The notes: generated by a model from the sequence alone, not told the origin. Counted from the stretch's first letter, positions 16,301 to 25,379 are shown. The stretch is DNA of 64,000 nt from Gammaproteobacteria bacterium (GCA_009838035.1 VXSK01000003.1:145661-209660), one strand, 5' to 3'. Numbers and translations are program-made.

Positions 16301-17752
16301 TCAGGATCTCGACACGGCGTTACGGCCCGCGGAACGGCCGGAAATCATTGCTTCCGTCAGATATGTGCCGTTCTGGTACAGGTCGGAAATCATGGAGCCC
16401 AGCTGCCCGGCCTCATACAGTCCCGGTATGGGTTCGCCGGCGCGGTTCAGCACTTCGCCCCTGGGCGTGCGCTTTGCCCCGGCGGACGTGCATACAAGGC
16501 CCGGCTTGAGTTCGATCGCGTAATACGGAGGCGCTACGAGAGGCTCAAGCGTTGAAGGGTCCCTGTTGAAGAGGGGATCGGTCTTGTCGGCGCAGGTGGC
16601 GTTGTATTCGGCAACCGTCTTCACCAGCCGATCAGGGTCCCGATCCAGCTTGACCGCAAGTTCCGCGATCGAGTCGGCCCGGGTGATCCAGCCTTTCTCC
16701 ACTTCCCTGCTGTTGTCTTCGCTCCAGTCGTACTTCTCTACCGCCATGTTCCAGGTCATCCACTTCATGCCCAGGCAATTGTTCCTGCGGACGCTCTCGT
16801 CGAAGATCATGTGCACGGGCATGACCCAGGCATGCAGGGTGTCGACGTAGTGGCCGTGCTGCTTCCACTTGTAGTGCGTGCGGTTGAACGGATAGGTTTC
16901 GTCGCCGAAGCGCCGGTCGTCGGCAGCCACTTCGATCCAGCTGTAGCTGACGTAGTCGAAAGCGCGCATGAACGCGGTTTCGTATTCGGGCACCTTGAAA
17001 GCAAGATGAAAACCGCCGGAATTCATGCGATTGCGCAAATGCCAGAGATCAGCGCCCGCGCGCTGCAGCATGTGGATGCCGTCGCCGGTGTTGTACGGGC
17101 TACCGAAGGTAGGAACGTCCGTCCACCCCGCGTAATTCCGCTTCATGTCCTCGTCGTGTTCATACCCTCCGCAGGCCATGACGACGCCGCCGCGGGCCTT
17201 TACGGCGAGTTGCCGGCCGCCGCGCTCGACGACCACGCCGAAGACCTCGACGCCGGCCCGGTCCTGCACCAGGTCCACCGCGGGGCTCTCGTACCAGATC
17301 GTGACCGGGCGCCTGTCGATATTCTTCCTGAACGCCTCCCATAGCCCTCCCGGCCGGGGCAGGATGGTCGCTTGGTCCCTGACCGCCTCCCTGGCGCCCA
17401 GATCGGCGAATTCATAGATGGGCTCGGAGACAAGATATTTCTGATTGGCTTCCCTGGCGCGCTCTTCGATCCAGGGGTGGAGCTCCATCAGTTCGCTGGC
17501 CCAGAACTCCAGCAAGTCCTCCGGAACCGGGTTCGAATAGCTCAGATTGCGCTGATACTGCTTCATGGCTTCCTTGTCTTTCGGAATGACCAGACCCTGG
17601 CCTGAAGCCCGGGAGTTTCCCCCGGCGTGCTCCTCCGGCGCCTTCTCCAGTATCAGAATCCTGGCGTCAGGCCGGGCGTCCAGCGCCTCGATCGCGGCGG
17701 AACAGGCAGCGATGCCGAATCCGACAATAACAACGTCGTATTCCTCGGACAT
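16301..17752 (-). CDS. FAD-dependent oxidoreductase, fumarate-reductase/TcuA type
   Basis: 483 aa from the ATG at 17752 (MSEEYDVVIVGFGIAACSAA). A TTG nine bases upstream is the alternative. The N-terminal FAD motif GFGIAACSAAIEA, the GGNSRASGQG loop, GVVMACGGYEHDEDM and the C-terminal GLYEAGQLGS define the FAD_binding_2 family that includes fumarate reductase flavoprotein, tricarballylate dehydrogenase and 3-ketosteroid dehydrogenases. No signal peptide or heme domain is present, so it should be cytoplasmic. Position in an operon with an aspartate-dehydrogenase-like protein suggests oxidation of an organic acid, but a steroid-like substrate is also possible. Confidence 0.83.
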   Translation of the reverse strand: MSEEYDVVIVGFGIAACSAAIEALDARPDARILILEKAPEEHAGGNSRASGQGLVIPKDKEAMKQYQRNLSYSNPVPEDLLEFWASELMELHPWIEERAREANQKYLVSEPIYEFADLGAREAVRDQATILPRPGGLWEAFRKNIDRRPVTIWYESPAVDLVQDRAGVEVFGVVVERGGRQLAVKARGGVVMACGGYEHDEDMKRNYAGWTDVPTFGSPYNTGDGIHMLQRAGADLWHLRNRMNSGGFHLAFKVPEYETAFMRAFDYVSYSWIEVAADDRRFGDETYPFNRTHYKWKQHGHYVDTLHAWVMPVHMIFDESVRRNNCLGMKWMTWNMAVEKYDWSEDNSREVEKGWITRADSIAELAVKLDRDPDRLVKTVAEYNATCADKTDPLFNRDPSTLEPLVAPPYYAIELKPGLVCTSAGAKRTPRGEVLNRAGEPIPGLYEAGQLGSMISDLYQNGTYLTEAMISGRSAGRNAVSRS

Positions 17753-17780
17753 CTGGAGCAATCCAGTCCAGGCGGGACGC

Positions 17781-18713
17781 CTAGACTTTCTCCGGCGTTC
17801 GCTTCTGCGGATATTCCGTCCACAGGTTCAAGCGCCCTTCCCACGGCGCCCCGGAACCGAAGATGGTGGGATGAGCCGCCTCGACCAGTTTCCGGTCCGA
17901 GATCGAAATCGCATCCCGGTTCGGGAGCTTGATGCCGTTGGTGTTCCAGATGAGAAAGCCGGGTTGCTGCCCCATGAGCAGCCAGGGCCACCAGATCAGG
18001 GACATATTCAGCGAATAGGTGGCCGACGCGTTGGCTACGGACGGATCGGCGAGTTCGCGCACCAGTCCGTTGCTGGTCGTCTTTTCCGAGTACAGGAGGT
18101 CCGGACCGGAGTATTCGAGCGGCCAGTTTTCCGGATCGAGCGGATGCTTGAGATACACGCCGGCGGAATACCGCGAGGTCCAGACCCGTTCGCCGGCCTG
18201 CGACCACTCCATTGCGAACGGGTTGTCCGGGCCGTATCGGGAAAGCAGGGAACCGTCGTCGAGCAGGAAACTCGGCCCCTGATCCGTCCAGATCGTCTGA
18301 CCGCGCCCTTCCCGTTGATGAAAAGGACGCACCGTGCGGCCGTTGAGCGGATTGACGAACGACTCGAGCGGTTCGGTTTCTCCCTGCCCGTGATAGACGG
18401 TGGCTTCCCATATGCTGATGAGACGCCCTTCCGGCACAACCTCGACCTCACGGCGAATGATGGTGGTGCTGTCGACAAGCCGAACCGGAGCACGCTCGGG
18501 AACCACCGCTTCCAGCGTGCCTTTGTATATGTGGAAGATGGTGTCGTCCTCAAGGCTGGCCAGGATCTTGATGAACGCACGGACATGGGACTCGGTCGTC
18601 GGAAACTCCAGCTGCGGAGGCGGTGACGCAGCGCCTGCGCGGTCGGGAACGAAAAACGAAGTGGCGGCAGCGCCGGCGGTTGCGAGCGCGGTTCGGCGGG
18701 TCAATAGGGTCAT
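17781..18713 (-). CDS. DUF1838-family exported protein
   Basis: 310 aa. The N-terminus MTLLTRRTALATAGAAATSFFVP contains paired arginines before a hydrophobic stretch, a Tat-like signal ending near GAASP, so it is probably exported. The body has the family look of DUF1838: an early FIKILASLEDDTIFHIYKGT, a block around FHQREGRGQ, and a tryptophan-rich SLIWWPWLLMGQQPG near residue 235. Function of the family is unknown. It overlaps the upstream NmrA-like gene by ATGA and precedes the FAD oxidoreductase by 28 bases, so it belongs to this operon. Family assignment is from memory. Confidence 0.65.
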   Translation of the reverse strand: MTLLTRRTALATAGAAATSFFVPDRAGAASPPPQLEFPTTESHVRAFIKILASLEDDTIFHIYKGTLEAVVPERAPVRLVDSTTIIRREVEVVPEGRLISIWEATVYHGQGETEPLESFVNPLNGRTVRPFHQREGRGQTIWTDQGPSFLLDDGSLLSRYGPDNPFAMEWSQAGERVWTSRYSAGVYLKHPLDPENWPLEYSGPDLLYSEKTTSNGLVRELADPSVANASATYSLNMSLIWWPWLLMGQQPGFLIWNTNGIKLPNRDAISISDRKLVEAAHPTIFGSGAPWEGRLNLWTEYPQKRTPEKV

Positions 18714-19549
18714 GGGCTTCCTCTCAACTGGGCTTCGGTGACGCGCGGCATCGGGCCGCAGGCCGGAACGTTTCCGGACACGACGGGGCCTTCATTTGCC
18801 CGCTTGCAGATCCAGTGGTCGATCTGCGGTTTTATCGTGGGGTCATCGATGATAAAGGTCTTGTTAAGGCAGCGCTCGGCGCCGATGCAGGCCACGATCT
18901 GCTCGTTCAGATCGACGCGCAGCACGCCGCCGAACCGGGTCAGGTCCGTCGTCATGTACGACGTGCCGCTTCGCTTGTCGGCGTCGGGATGAAATGGGTT
19001 GGATGGAATCAGTACGCCGACGCGGATGATCGTGTAGGGCACGCCGGAATCCCGAAGAATGTGCTCGGACTGGTTCATATCCTGGGAAAGCTCATACAGC
19101 GGTGGGCTGAGCGGGCAGTCCTCCCTTGGGTTTTCGCCGCAACCGCCGCCGATGCTGATGAATTGTTTTATGCCCATGCGCTTGGCCCAGGGGACGAAGT
19201 TTTCGTACATCTGGGTATAGCTAGCCTCGGTACCGGGCCAGACCTGCACGGTCTCGAACATCACGTCGAACTGCTTGCCTTCGAGGGCGGCAGCCACTTC
19301 ATCCGCCTTCATGGCGTCGCCGACCACGTAATCGACGGGCAAGCCTTCCAGCTTGGATCGGTCGGTGGTGGCCCGCACAAACGCCGTGACATGATCACCC
19401 CGCTCGATCAGCATCCTCGCAACCGCCGACCCCGCATGCCCCGCCCCGCCGATGATCAACACCCGCTGCTGCGCCGTCGCCGCAGTCGATGTGAGCACAA
19501 CCAGCGCCGCAGCAACACGTAGCGAATGTGTCAACGGAAATCTCAGCAT
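18710..19549 (-). CDS. NmrA-like/atypical SDR NAD(P)-binding protein with an N-terminal signal peptide
   Basis: 279 aa. A clear signal peptide (MLRFPLTHSLRVAAALVVLTSTAATAQ) is followed at once by a Rossmann motif VLIIGGAGHAGSAVARMLIERGDHVTAF. YVVGDAMKADEVAAAL and YTIIRVGVLIPSNPFHP follow, as in NmrA-like and atypical SDR proteins. Export of a nucleotide-binding domain is unusual because NAD(P) is scarce in the periplasm. It is the first gene of the four-gene minus-strand operon and overlaps the DUF1838 gene by ATGA. It may be a secreted reductase with tightly bound cofactor, or the hydrophobic segment may be only an anchor. Confidence 0.7.
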   Translation of the reverse strand: MLRFPLTHSLRVAAALVVLTSTAATAQQRVLIIGGAGHAGSAVARMLIERGDHVTAFVRATTDRSKLEGLPVDYVVGDAMKADEVAAALEGKQFDVMFETVQVWPGTEASYTQMYENFVPWAKRMGIKQFISIGGGCGENPREDCPLSPPLYELSQDMNQSEHILRDSGVPYTIIRVGVLIPSNPFHPDADKRSGTSYMTTDLTRFGGVLRVDLNEQIVACIGAERCLNKTFIIDDPTIKPQIDHWICKRANEGPVVSGNVPACGPMPRVTEAQLRGSP

Positions 19550-19609
19550 GGCTCGAATTATGGGGAGGAGATCAGGGCCAACGTTACCGTCGCTCCGCAG
19601 TCAATTTCT

Positions 19610-19822
19610 CTAACTCGCCCATTCAAGTCGCAGCGTCTTCTTCTCCGCAACACAGTCGCGCAGGTACAGGTTGATCAGGCTCTGATACGGAATGCCGCTT
19701 TGCCCGGCAAGTGAGCGAAAGTAATCGATCGTGTCTTCATCCAATCGAATCGTCAGTTGTTTCTTCGGTTTCCGAAGGTACGGGTTCTTGACCGATTTTG
19801 AAAAGTCGTATGATTTTTTCAT
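19610..19822 (-). CDS. brnA: BrnA-like/RHH antitoxin
   Basis: 70 aa from the ATG at 19822, which overlaps the toxin stop as ATGA; the longer frame to 19912 lies within the toxin gene. The protein has a basic N-terminus (MKKSYDFSKSVKNPYLRKPKK), then QLTIRLDEDTIDYFRSLAGQSGIPYQSLINLYLRDCV, a ribbon-helix-helix domain of the BrnA/CopG type. It should bind and neutralise the BrnT toxin encoded just upstream and, with it, repress the shared promoter through the palindrome at 20126-20136. A second pair of the same type is at 25381-25894. Confidence 0.8.
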   Translation of the reverse strand: MKKSYDFSKSVKNPYLRKPKKQLTIRLDEDTIDYFRSLAGQSGIPYQSLINLYLRDCVAEKKTLRLEWAS

Positions 19823-20112
19823 TGCAAAAAGTCCGAGTATTGTTTTCTTTCCGATGGATGCGCTTTGCGCGCAGAAATGATCCGGATCAGATCGTCTCCC
19901 CCGCGATAGCAATGTACTACCACCAGCAATCTAAGCCGAACGCTGAGTCCGAGCAGCACAAACCGGTCCTCGTCGTCTGAGTGTTCGGGGTCGGGGATGA
20001 CTCGCGCATTTTCATCGAGAAACGCAGACATGGCCTCTTCGAAAGTTATGCCGTGTTTCCGATTGTTTTCCGACGCCTTGCGCTTGTCCCATTCGAACCT
20101 CGGATCACTCAT
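19819..20112 (-). CDS. brnT: BrnT-family ribonuclease toxin
   Basis: 97 aa. The family pattern is clear: FEWDKRKASENNRKHGITFEEAMSAFLD at the N-terminus, then DEDRFVLLGLSVRLRLLVVVHCYRGGDDLIRIISARKA and a terminal ERKQYSDFL. BrnT toxins are RelE-like ribonucleases that inhibit translation. Toxin-first gene order with an overlapping antitoxin is normal for brnTA. The start is eight bases after a -10-like TACAAT, so the transcript may be almost leaderless. Confidence 0.85.
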   Translation of the reverse strand: MSDPRFEWDKRKASENNRKHGITFEEAMSAFLDENARVIPDPEHSDDEDRFVLLGLSVRLRLLVVVHCYRGGDDLIRIISARKAHPSERKQYSDFLQ

Positions 20113-20120
20113 ACCCGCAT

Positions 20121-20151
20121 TGTAACTACAATGTAGGTTAGATCAAGAGTG
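20121..20151 (-). promoter_or_regulatory. Putative brnTA promoter with palindromic operator
   Basis: Read on the minus strand, a -35-like TTGATC is followed after 16 bases by a -10-like TACAAT, just upstream of the brnT ATG at 20112. The near-perfect palindrome CTACAATGTAG (20126-20136) lies in the spacer, where a bound antitoxin would block RNA polymerase. The motif TTGTAGTTACA is shared with the second brnTA promoter region at 25.9 kb. Confidence 0.5.
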
Positions 20152-20194
20152 CGCGTTCCTCGATTCCCTCTTGCCGAACATGATCTGGTCCGGC

Positions 20195-20749
20195 TCAATC
20201 AGTTCGGCCAGATGACCATTGATCCGCCGTGATTGCGTAGATGACTTGATTCACATAGTGGTCGTATAGCCATTCCGACTGCCTGCTGGTTTCCTCGCAA
20301 GCAAGACCAAGGCGTTCCGCCACTCGTCTGCTTCGAAGATTGCCTTCGGCGATTTTCATGACCACTCGGTTTAGCCCGAGATCCGTGAATGCGTGTTCGA
20401 TCAACCTCTTGTAGCTGCTTGAGACGATTCCTTTTCCCTGATGGGAGGAAGAAATCCAGAATCCCATTGAAGTCTGACAGTTATCCCTGTCGAATTCATG
20501 GAATGCGATTACTCCTGCGATCTCTCCCTGGTACTCAATACCCAGAGTCAAGGCAACTCCCGCCCGATTGTCCCTTCTTGCGCCTTCGATGAACTGCGCG
20601 GAATCCTGTGACCCTTGCTGCCTATCCACCCAGGGCAGCCACTGCCTCAGGTAGTTCCGATTGCCATCGACCAGCGCATAAAGGGCGCCGGCATCCTCAC
20701 CAGTCAATTCGCGCAGCCGTGTAAATGCATCAACTCTGAATTCCTTCAA
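20195..20749 (-). CDS. GNAT acetyltransferase, RimJ/RimL type
   Basis: 184 aa, TTG start at 20749 with only a weak purine-rich leader. The sequence shows the GNAT order: LREL.GEDAGALYALVDGNRNYLRQWLPWVD at the N-terminus, LGIEYQGEIAGVIAFHEFD as the central strands, and the acetyl-CoA loop SSHQGKGIVSSSYKRLIEHAF followed by LNRVVMKIAEGNLRSRRVAERLG. RimL-like enzymes acetylate N-termini of ribosomal proteins or small amines. Placement between a toxin-antitoxin pair and a monooxygenase gives no functional clue, and base composition is somewhat lower in GC than the flanking core. Substrate unknown. Confidence 0.82.
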   Translation of the reverse strand: MKEFRVDAFTRLRELTGEDAGALYALVDGNRNYLRQWLPWVDRQQGSQDSAQFIEGARRDNRAGVALTLGIEYQGEIAGVIAFHEFDRDNCQTSMGFWISSSHQGKGIVSSSYKRLIEHAFTDLGLNRVVMKIAEGNLRSRRVAERLGLACEETSRQSEWLYDHYVNQVIYAITADQWSSGRTD

Positions 20750-20776
20750 TTTTGTTTCTCTTTACTTCTTTTCTTG

Positions 20777-21937
20777 TCAGGCCAAGTCGGGTAGATGGAA
20801 ACGCAATGCTTTGTGCAGAATTCTGCGCAGGTTCCAGGGACCGAAGGGTGACGCGGCAAACAATGTTCTGAACATCACCGGTACACGTTGCTCCCATTGG
20901 AAAATGTTTCCGTAGTGCCATGAAAGCCTTGTGGTCGTCGCCGTTCGCGGGTGACGTCTGTTCTCGTATTCCCTCAATCCGGATCCTGGGTCATTCGCAC
21001 GCCGAAGGCTGTCCGCGAGGACGACCGCGTCCTCGATGGCCATGCAGGCGCCCTGGCCAAAGGTCGGGGCCATCGGATGGGCAGCATCGCCGACCAAGCT
21101 GACCCGGCCCTGCCCCCAGTGCTTGTCCGGGGGACGATCAAGAACATCGTCGACGAGAATCCGCTCCGGGTGGGTTCCCAGGATCATTGCACCGAGTTCT
21201 GCGGGCAATTCCCTGGAGACTGATCGAAGGAACGCCATGTGATCGTACTCGGCATCCGCCCAGGCGGCATCGAACGGCTTGTTCCGACACAGGAACCAAT
21301 AGGCCTCGTCCGGCCTGACCTCGGGAAACACACCGAGCTGAATTCCGGGAAGCAGCACCGAGAGAACCTCGTGCTTCGTGACCCTGGGCGTTTCGGCCAT
21401 GCCCCGATAGCAGTAGTACCGCGCAGACCGAAGTTTTTGGCTTCCGAACAATGACGATCGGACTGCCGAACGGACGCCATCCGCGCCGATCGCAATCTCT
21501 CCCGCAGCCTCCGTGCCATCGGCAAAATGAAGCGTTACGCCATTCCGGTCCTGTTTGACGCCAACACACTCCTTCGCGGTATGCACCTGATCCGTATCCA
21601 GCGCATCAAGCAGCATTCGCTGCAAATCGGCCCGATGCAATGCGAGTGACGGCGCGCCGCATTCACGGGAAATCGCCCCCACGTCGACTGAAGAGATCAG
21701 CATCCCTTTGGCGGACAGGACGTTGATCCGGAGCATTTCCGAACCCAGTGATCGAACCTGCTTGCCCAGCCCCAGGCTCTGGAGTGCCGTGACGGCGTTC
21801 GACCATATCGTTACCCCGGCCCCCACCTCGCGAATCTCACCAGCACGTTCAAAAACCCGGGCGTTGATGCCTGCGCGGCGCAACGCTACGGCCGCCGCCA
21901 GACCACCGATTCCACCACCGACTATCAGCACCGTCAT
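20777..21937 (-). CDS. FAD-dependent monooxygenase
   Basis: 386 aa from the ATG at 21937, which overlaps the SRAP gene stop as ATGA; the frame extends further upstream only as a shadow. It has MTVLIVGGGIGGLAAAVAL at the N-terminus, an R-A-D-L segment (ALHRADLQRMLLDAL), GADGVRSAVR, and GDAAHPMAPTFGQGACMAIEDAVVLADSL near residue 280, all diagnostic of class A flavin hydroxylases. The substrate is unknown. It is translationally coupled to the SRAP gene, which is probably accidental rather than functional. It is related to, but clearly distinct from, the monooxygenase at 1431-2600. Confidence 0.85.
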   Translation of the reverse strand: MTVLIVGGGIGGLAAAVALRRAGINARVFERAGEIREVGAGVTIWSNAVTALQSLGLGKQVRSLGSEMLRINVLSAKGMLISSVDVGAISRECGAPSLALHRADLQRMLLDALDTDQVHTAKECVGVKQDRNGVTLHFADGTEAAGEIAIGADGVRSAVRSSLFGSQKLRSARYYCYRGMAETPRVTKHEVLSVLLPGIQLGVFPEVRPDEAYWFLCRNKPFDAAWADAEYDHMAFLRSVSRELPAELGAMILGTHPERILVDDVLDRPPDKHWGQGRVSLVGDAAHPMAPTFGQGACMAIEDAVVLADSLRRANDPGSGLREYENRRHPRTATTTRLSWHYGNIFQWEQRVPVMFRTLFAASPFGPWNLRRILHKALRFHLPDLA

Positions 21938-22680
21938 GCTTGGATCGGTTCCAGGATGCGGGCGTCGTTGAAGTTGGGATTGTTGACGGCGGTGGAGACG
22001 GGCCAGGCCTCCAATGCTTCGGAGGGTACGGCGGCGACCTTGTCCAAGGCCGATTTTGCAGGCGCCTGGAGCCAGGCCTTCTGCGCGTCCCACGGAAGTA
22101 TCAACGGCATGCGGTGCCGGTTGCGGCCGGCGTTGTGAATCCCGCGCATCAGTTCGTTGGCGGGCAGCGTCACGATCGTGCAGGACAGGACCTCCGTGCC
22201 GTCATTCGCGCGTGAACTCTCCCAGAGTCCGCCGAACGCGAACCCGTCCTGCCCTTTCAGCCGTATATGCCAGGGTTGCTTGGTCCTGAAACCGGGGCGG
22301 GCCTGCCATTCGTAGAACCCGGTGGCGTAGATCAGGCAGCGCTGTTCGCGCTTCCATGCGTTGCGATAGGCGTTCTTGTCCGCCATCTCCTCGGAGCGCG
22401 CATTGGCGGTGCTGTACTTCGGCACTTCTCCTCGCGCCCACACCGGAATCAGCGGCCAGATGGCATCTTCGCCGACGAGCTCGTCGCCCCGCTGCAGGAC
22501 GATGGGAACGCGAGTAATGCGCCGGGGCGAGGCGCGCTGGGACCCGGCCGGAAGCGGCGGTTCGGAAGGGCTGATGTTGTAGCGCGGTTCGAAATCGCTG
22601 TCATCAAGGATCGAGTAAAGGACATCGAGCGCGTCCATCCACGCCCTGGGATCGGTGATGATGTTGAATCGCCCGCACAC
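21934..22680 (-). CDS. SOS-response-associated peptidase/abasic-site shield (SRAP, YedK/HMCES family)
   Basis: 248 aa. The protein begins MCGRFNII, so Cys2 becomes the N-terminal catalytic residue after Met removal, as in all SRAP proteins. NARSEE (conserved Asn and Glu), YEWQ and the HRMPLIL block with the catalytic His are present in the expected order. SRAP proteins bind abasic sites in single-stranded DNA and form a thiazolidine crosslink with Cys2, protecting forks. Length fits the family. It sits upstream of a monooxygenase gene and downstream of a medium-chain reductase gene, with no DNA-repair neighbour. Confidence 0.92.
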   Translation of the reverse strand: MCGRFNIITDPRAWMDALDVLYSILDDSDFEPRYNISPSEPPLPAGSQRASPRRITRVPIVLQRGDELVGEDAIWPLIPVWARGEVPKYSTANARSEEMADKNAYRNAWKREQRCLIYATGFYEWQARPGFRTKQPWHIRLKGQDGFAFGGLWESSRANDGTEVLSCTIVTLPANELMRGIHNAGRNRHRMPLILPWDAQKAWLQAPAKSALDKVAAVPSEALEAWPVSTAVNNPNFNDARILEPIQA

Positions 22681-22701
22681 GTTGACGCCTGAATGCCTTG
22701 C

Positions 22702-23772
22702 TCAGGTCGGCGGGACCAGCACCAGCTTGCCGACGAAGTCCTTGGCGAGGAACTCCGCCTGGGCTCGCGCGATCTCACGCAAAGGGAAGGTCCTCGCCGC
22801 GACCGCCCGGATCTCGCCGCGCTCGACATAGGAGATCAGGTTCTCGAACACGGCGTCCTCCTGGAAGGTGCAGCCGAAGAAGGTGAGGTCCTTGAGGTAG
22901 AGCAAGCGAATATCCAGTTGTACCGAGGGTCCCCCGATCGCGCCGGCCGCCGCGTAGCGCCCGCCGACCTTGAGACCTTTCAGCAGAGCCGGCCACGAGG
23001 GTCCCGCCACAACGTCGACCACCACGTCGAGGGTCTTCTCGCCCACAGCGTCGGCCAGGTCGGCATCCGCGGGCACGACCTCGTCGGCCCCGAGGGCCCG
23101 CACCGCGTCCGCCTTCGAACGGCCGGCGACCGCCACGACGAACGCGCCGCGCCGCTTGGCGAGTTGAACGGCCGCCGAGCCCACCCCGCCCGATGCGCCC
23201 GTCACCAGCACGCGCTCGGCCCCCACGGAGGCTCGGTGCAGCATGTTTTCGGCGGTCGAATAAGCGCAGGGAACGCTCGCCAGCTCTGCGTCGCTCCAAT
23301 CGCAGTCCACGGCGTAGCTCTCGCGCGCAGGCGCCTTAACGAACTGCGCGAACGCCCCGTCGCACTCCGAACCCAACGTCCAGCATTCGAAGGGGCGGTA
23401 CTCGACGTACGATCGCAGCAGTGGCCGAACAATGACGCGCTCGCCGATCCGGGAGCGCGCGACCCCGCTGCCGACGGCCACGATCCGCCCGCAGCAGTCG
23501 GCGCCCTGGATGCGCGGAAACGTCATCGGCGCACCGGACCAGGAAGCGTCTTCGGCCCGGACCTCGCCGACCTCCGTTGCGCCGCGCGTCCCACCGGCTG
23601 CGGCGGCGTTCATGGAATACCAGCCGACGCGGGTGTTGATGTCCGTGTTGTTGATTCCGGCCGCGGCGACCTGGATCAGCACCTCGCCGGCTCCCGGCGT
23701 CGGCGTGGGAACGTCGTCGTGGTATTCCAGCGCATCGACGCCGCCGTGCCGGGTCAGCAGCACGGCGGTCAT
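22702..23772 (-). CDS. Medium-chain dehydrogenase/quinone oxidoreductase-like protein
   Basis: 356 aa from the ATG at 23772 (MTAVLLTRHGGVDALEY). The first half is the GroES-like domain with GAGEVLIQVAAAGINNTDINTR and IQGADCCGRIVAVGSGV. The second half is the Rossmann domain with VLVTGASGGVGSAAVQLAKRRGAFVVAVAG. The NADPH-binding AxxGGVGxxxxQ motif indicates the quinone oxidoreductase/zeta-crystallin side of the MDR superfamily. Structural-zinc cysteines are not evident. It probably reduces alpha,beta-unsaturated carbonyls or quinones with NADPH. It follows the sulfatase gene after 29 bases on the same strand. Confidence 0.85.
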   Translation of the reverse strand: MTAVLLTRHGGVDALEYHDDVPTPTPGAGEVLIQVAAAGINNTDINTRVGWYSMNAAAAGGTRGATEVGEVRAEDASWSGAPMTFPRIQGADCCGRIVAVGSGVARSRIGERVIVRPLLRSYVEYRPFECWTLGSECDGAFAQFVKAPARESYAVDCDWSDAELASVPCAYSTAENMLHRASVGAERVLVTGASGGVGSAAVQLAKRRGAFVVAVAGRSKADAVRALGADEVVPADADLADAVGEKTLDVVVDVVAGPSWPALLKGLKVGGRYAAAGAIGGPSVQLDIRLLYLKDLTFFGCTFQEDAVFENLISYVERGEIRAVAARTFPLREIARAQAEFLAKDFVGKLVLVPPT

Positions 23773-23801
23773 TGTCGCTGGAATCGCGTTCGTCACCCGG
23801 T

Positions 23802-25379
23802 TTAGCGGTCGCGGAACGCGGTCTGCTTTTCCACAAAGGGCTCGCGCCAGTCGGGGAAGGCGTCGCGGAATTTCTGGTTGCGCGCGCCGTAGTAAACCAG
23901 CGCCTTGCCGGTGCCGCCGTTCCACAGGTCGAAAACGGTATCGGCATACTCGGAAAAGAACGCCGTCAGGCGTGCGTCCAGGTCCGCGACAACGTCCGCG
24001 TAAGCCGGATCGTCGACGAGGTTAATCGTCTCGCCCGGATCGTCGCTCATGTCGTAGAGCTCGTTCGGCGACGCCAGGAAGCGCTTGGTGTATTTCCACT
24101 GGCGGGTCTGGATCACCCGGGTGGAGATGTATTCGAAGAAAACCTCGTCTTCCCAGGCCATGTCCCCGCCGCGCAGCATCGGCGCAAAGCTCTCTCCGGG
24201 AGAATTGGCGACCTCCAGATGCCCAAGCCCCACGTATTCGAGCAAAGTCGGCAATAGATCGAACTGATTGACCATCGCAGCGGCCGTCGCACCCGCTTCG
24301 ATGCGGCCGGGATGGCGAAAGATCAGCGGCACCTGCATGTTGGCGTTGTATGCCGGCTCAGGTTCGCCCCAGGACGAATTGCCCCACAGGCCAAGCTGTC
24401 CCCAGCTTGATCCCTGGTCGGCGAGAAACACCACCAGTGTGTCGTCGCGCAGGCCAAGTTCATCCAAAGCCGCCAATACCGTGCCGATGCCCTCGTCCAC
24501 ATGCGTCATTTCCGCGGCGATGTTGATCATGGCCGTCCTGTTGTTGAGCGCATCGATGGCCGCCCAGGGATAGGACCCGCCCTCGGTCGGCTCGGGCGCA
24601 GGCGCCGTATTGTTCCTGGCCCATTCCCGCATGTACGGGTGCACCCGGTTCTGCGGCATGGCGGGCACGTTGTCCTCGTAGTAGTCCGCGTGGCGCGAGA
24701 CCGGCGGCTGATTCACCGTCGGCGGCAGGATGTACGGCCCGTTGTAGGACAGCCAGAGGAAGAACGGACGCCGCGTTCCCCCTGCCGATTCCTCATCCTT
24801 GTGGTGGGCAAGGAAGTCCACCGCCCGGCGGGACCAGAAGTCGGTGAGATGTTCGTCCCGGTCGAGCACGTTATAGGTCTCGCCGTTATCGAAGATCTGC
24901 GCATCGACGAAACTGGACGTATGGCCACCGCGAAACATGGTCCACCACTGAAACCCGAGCTGGGGCCTCTCATGCCGGCCCAGGTGATACTTCCCGACCA
25001 GGCCGGTGTAATAGCCGGCGTCGGCCAACGTCTGCGGCAGGTTGCGGAATTCTTCAATCGCCGCGTAGTCCTCCACGGCGTAACGGGCCGGAAGTCCGTT
25101 GTGAACGCCATTGGCCGACGGAATCAGCCCGGTCATCAGCACGGCACGCGACGGCGAGCACACGCCGGAGGTCGCGTAGGCGTGAGCGAACAGCAAACCA
25201 TCGCGCGCCAGTTGATCGATATTGGGGGTCCTGATGTCCCGATTGCCGTACGCCCCAAGCAGATTGGGGCTCTGGTTGTCGGTCATGATGAGAAGGACGT
25301 TGGGGCGTTCCTGGGCCGGGGCGGCGGTTGTGAACAGGTCTGCCAGACAGGCGGTTGCATAGACCGTGCGGCGGGTCAT
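23802..25379 (-). CDS. Sulfatase (arylsulfatase family), exported
   Basis: 525 aa from the ATG at 25379, with an N-terminal signal-like stretch ending TTAAPAQERPNVLLIM. The catalytic C-S-P-S-R motif (CSPSRAVLMTG, about residue 73) is the site where Cys is converted to formylglycine. The metal-binding IMTDNQSPN at the start and FLADQGSSWGQ in the middle complete the active site. The C-terminal ELYDMSDDPGETINLVDDP is the usual sulfatase tail. It should remove sulfate from polysaccharides or aryl sulfates in the periplasm, as is common in marine bacteria. No sulfatase-maturing enzyme is encoded in this window. Confidence 0.9.
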   Translation of the reverse strand: MTRRTVYATACLADLFTTAAPAQERPNVLLIMTDNQSPNLLGAYGNRDIRTPNIDQLARDGLLFAHAYATSGVCSPSRAVLMTGLIPSANGVHNGLPARYAVEDYAAIEEFRNLPQTLADAGYYTGLVGKYHLGRHERPQLGFQWWTMFRGGHTSSFVDAQIFDNGETYNVLDRDEHLTDFWSRRAVDFLAHHKDEESAGGTRRPFFLWLSYNGPYILPPTVNQPPVSRHADYYEDNVPAMPQNRVHPYMREWARNNTAPAPEPTEGGSYPWAAIDALNNRTAMINIAAEMTHVDEGIGTVLAALDELGLRDDTLVVFLADQGSSWGQLGLWGNSSWGEPEPAYNANMQVPLIFRHPGRIEAGATAAAMVNQFDLLPTLLEYVGLGHLEVANSPGESFAPMLRGGDMAWEDEVFFEYISTRVIQTRQWKYTKRFLASPNELYDMSDDPGETINLVDDPAYADVVADLDARLTAFFSEYADTVFDLWNGGTGKALVYYGARNQKFRDAFPDWREPFVEKQTAFRDR

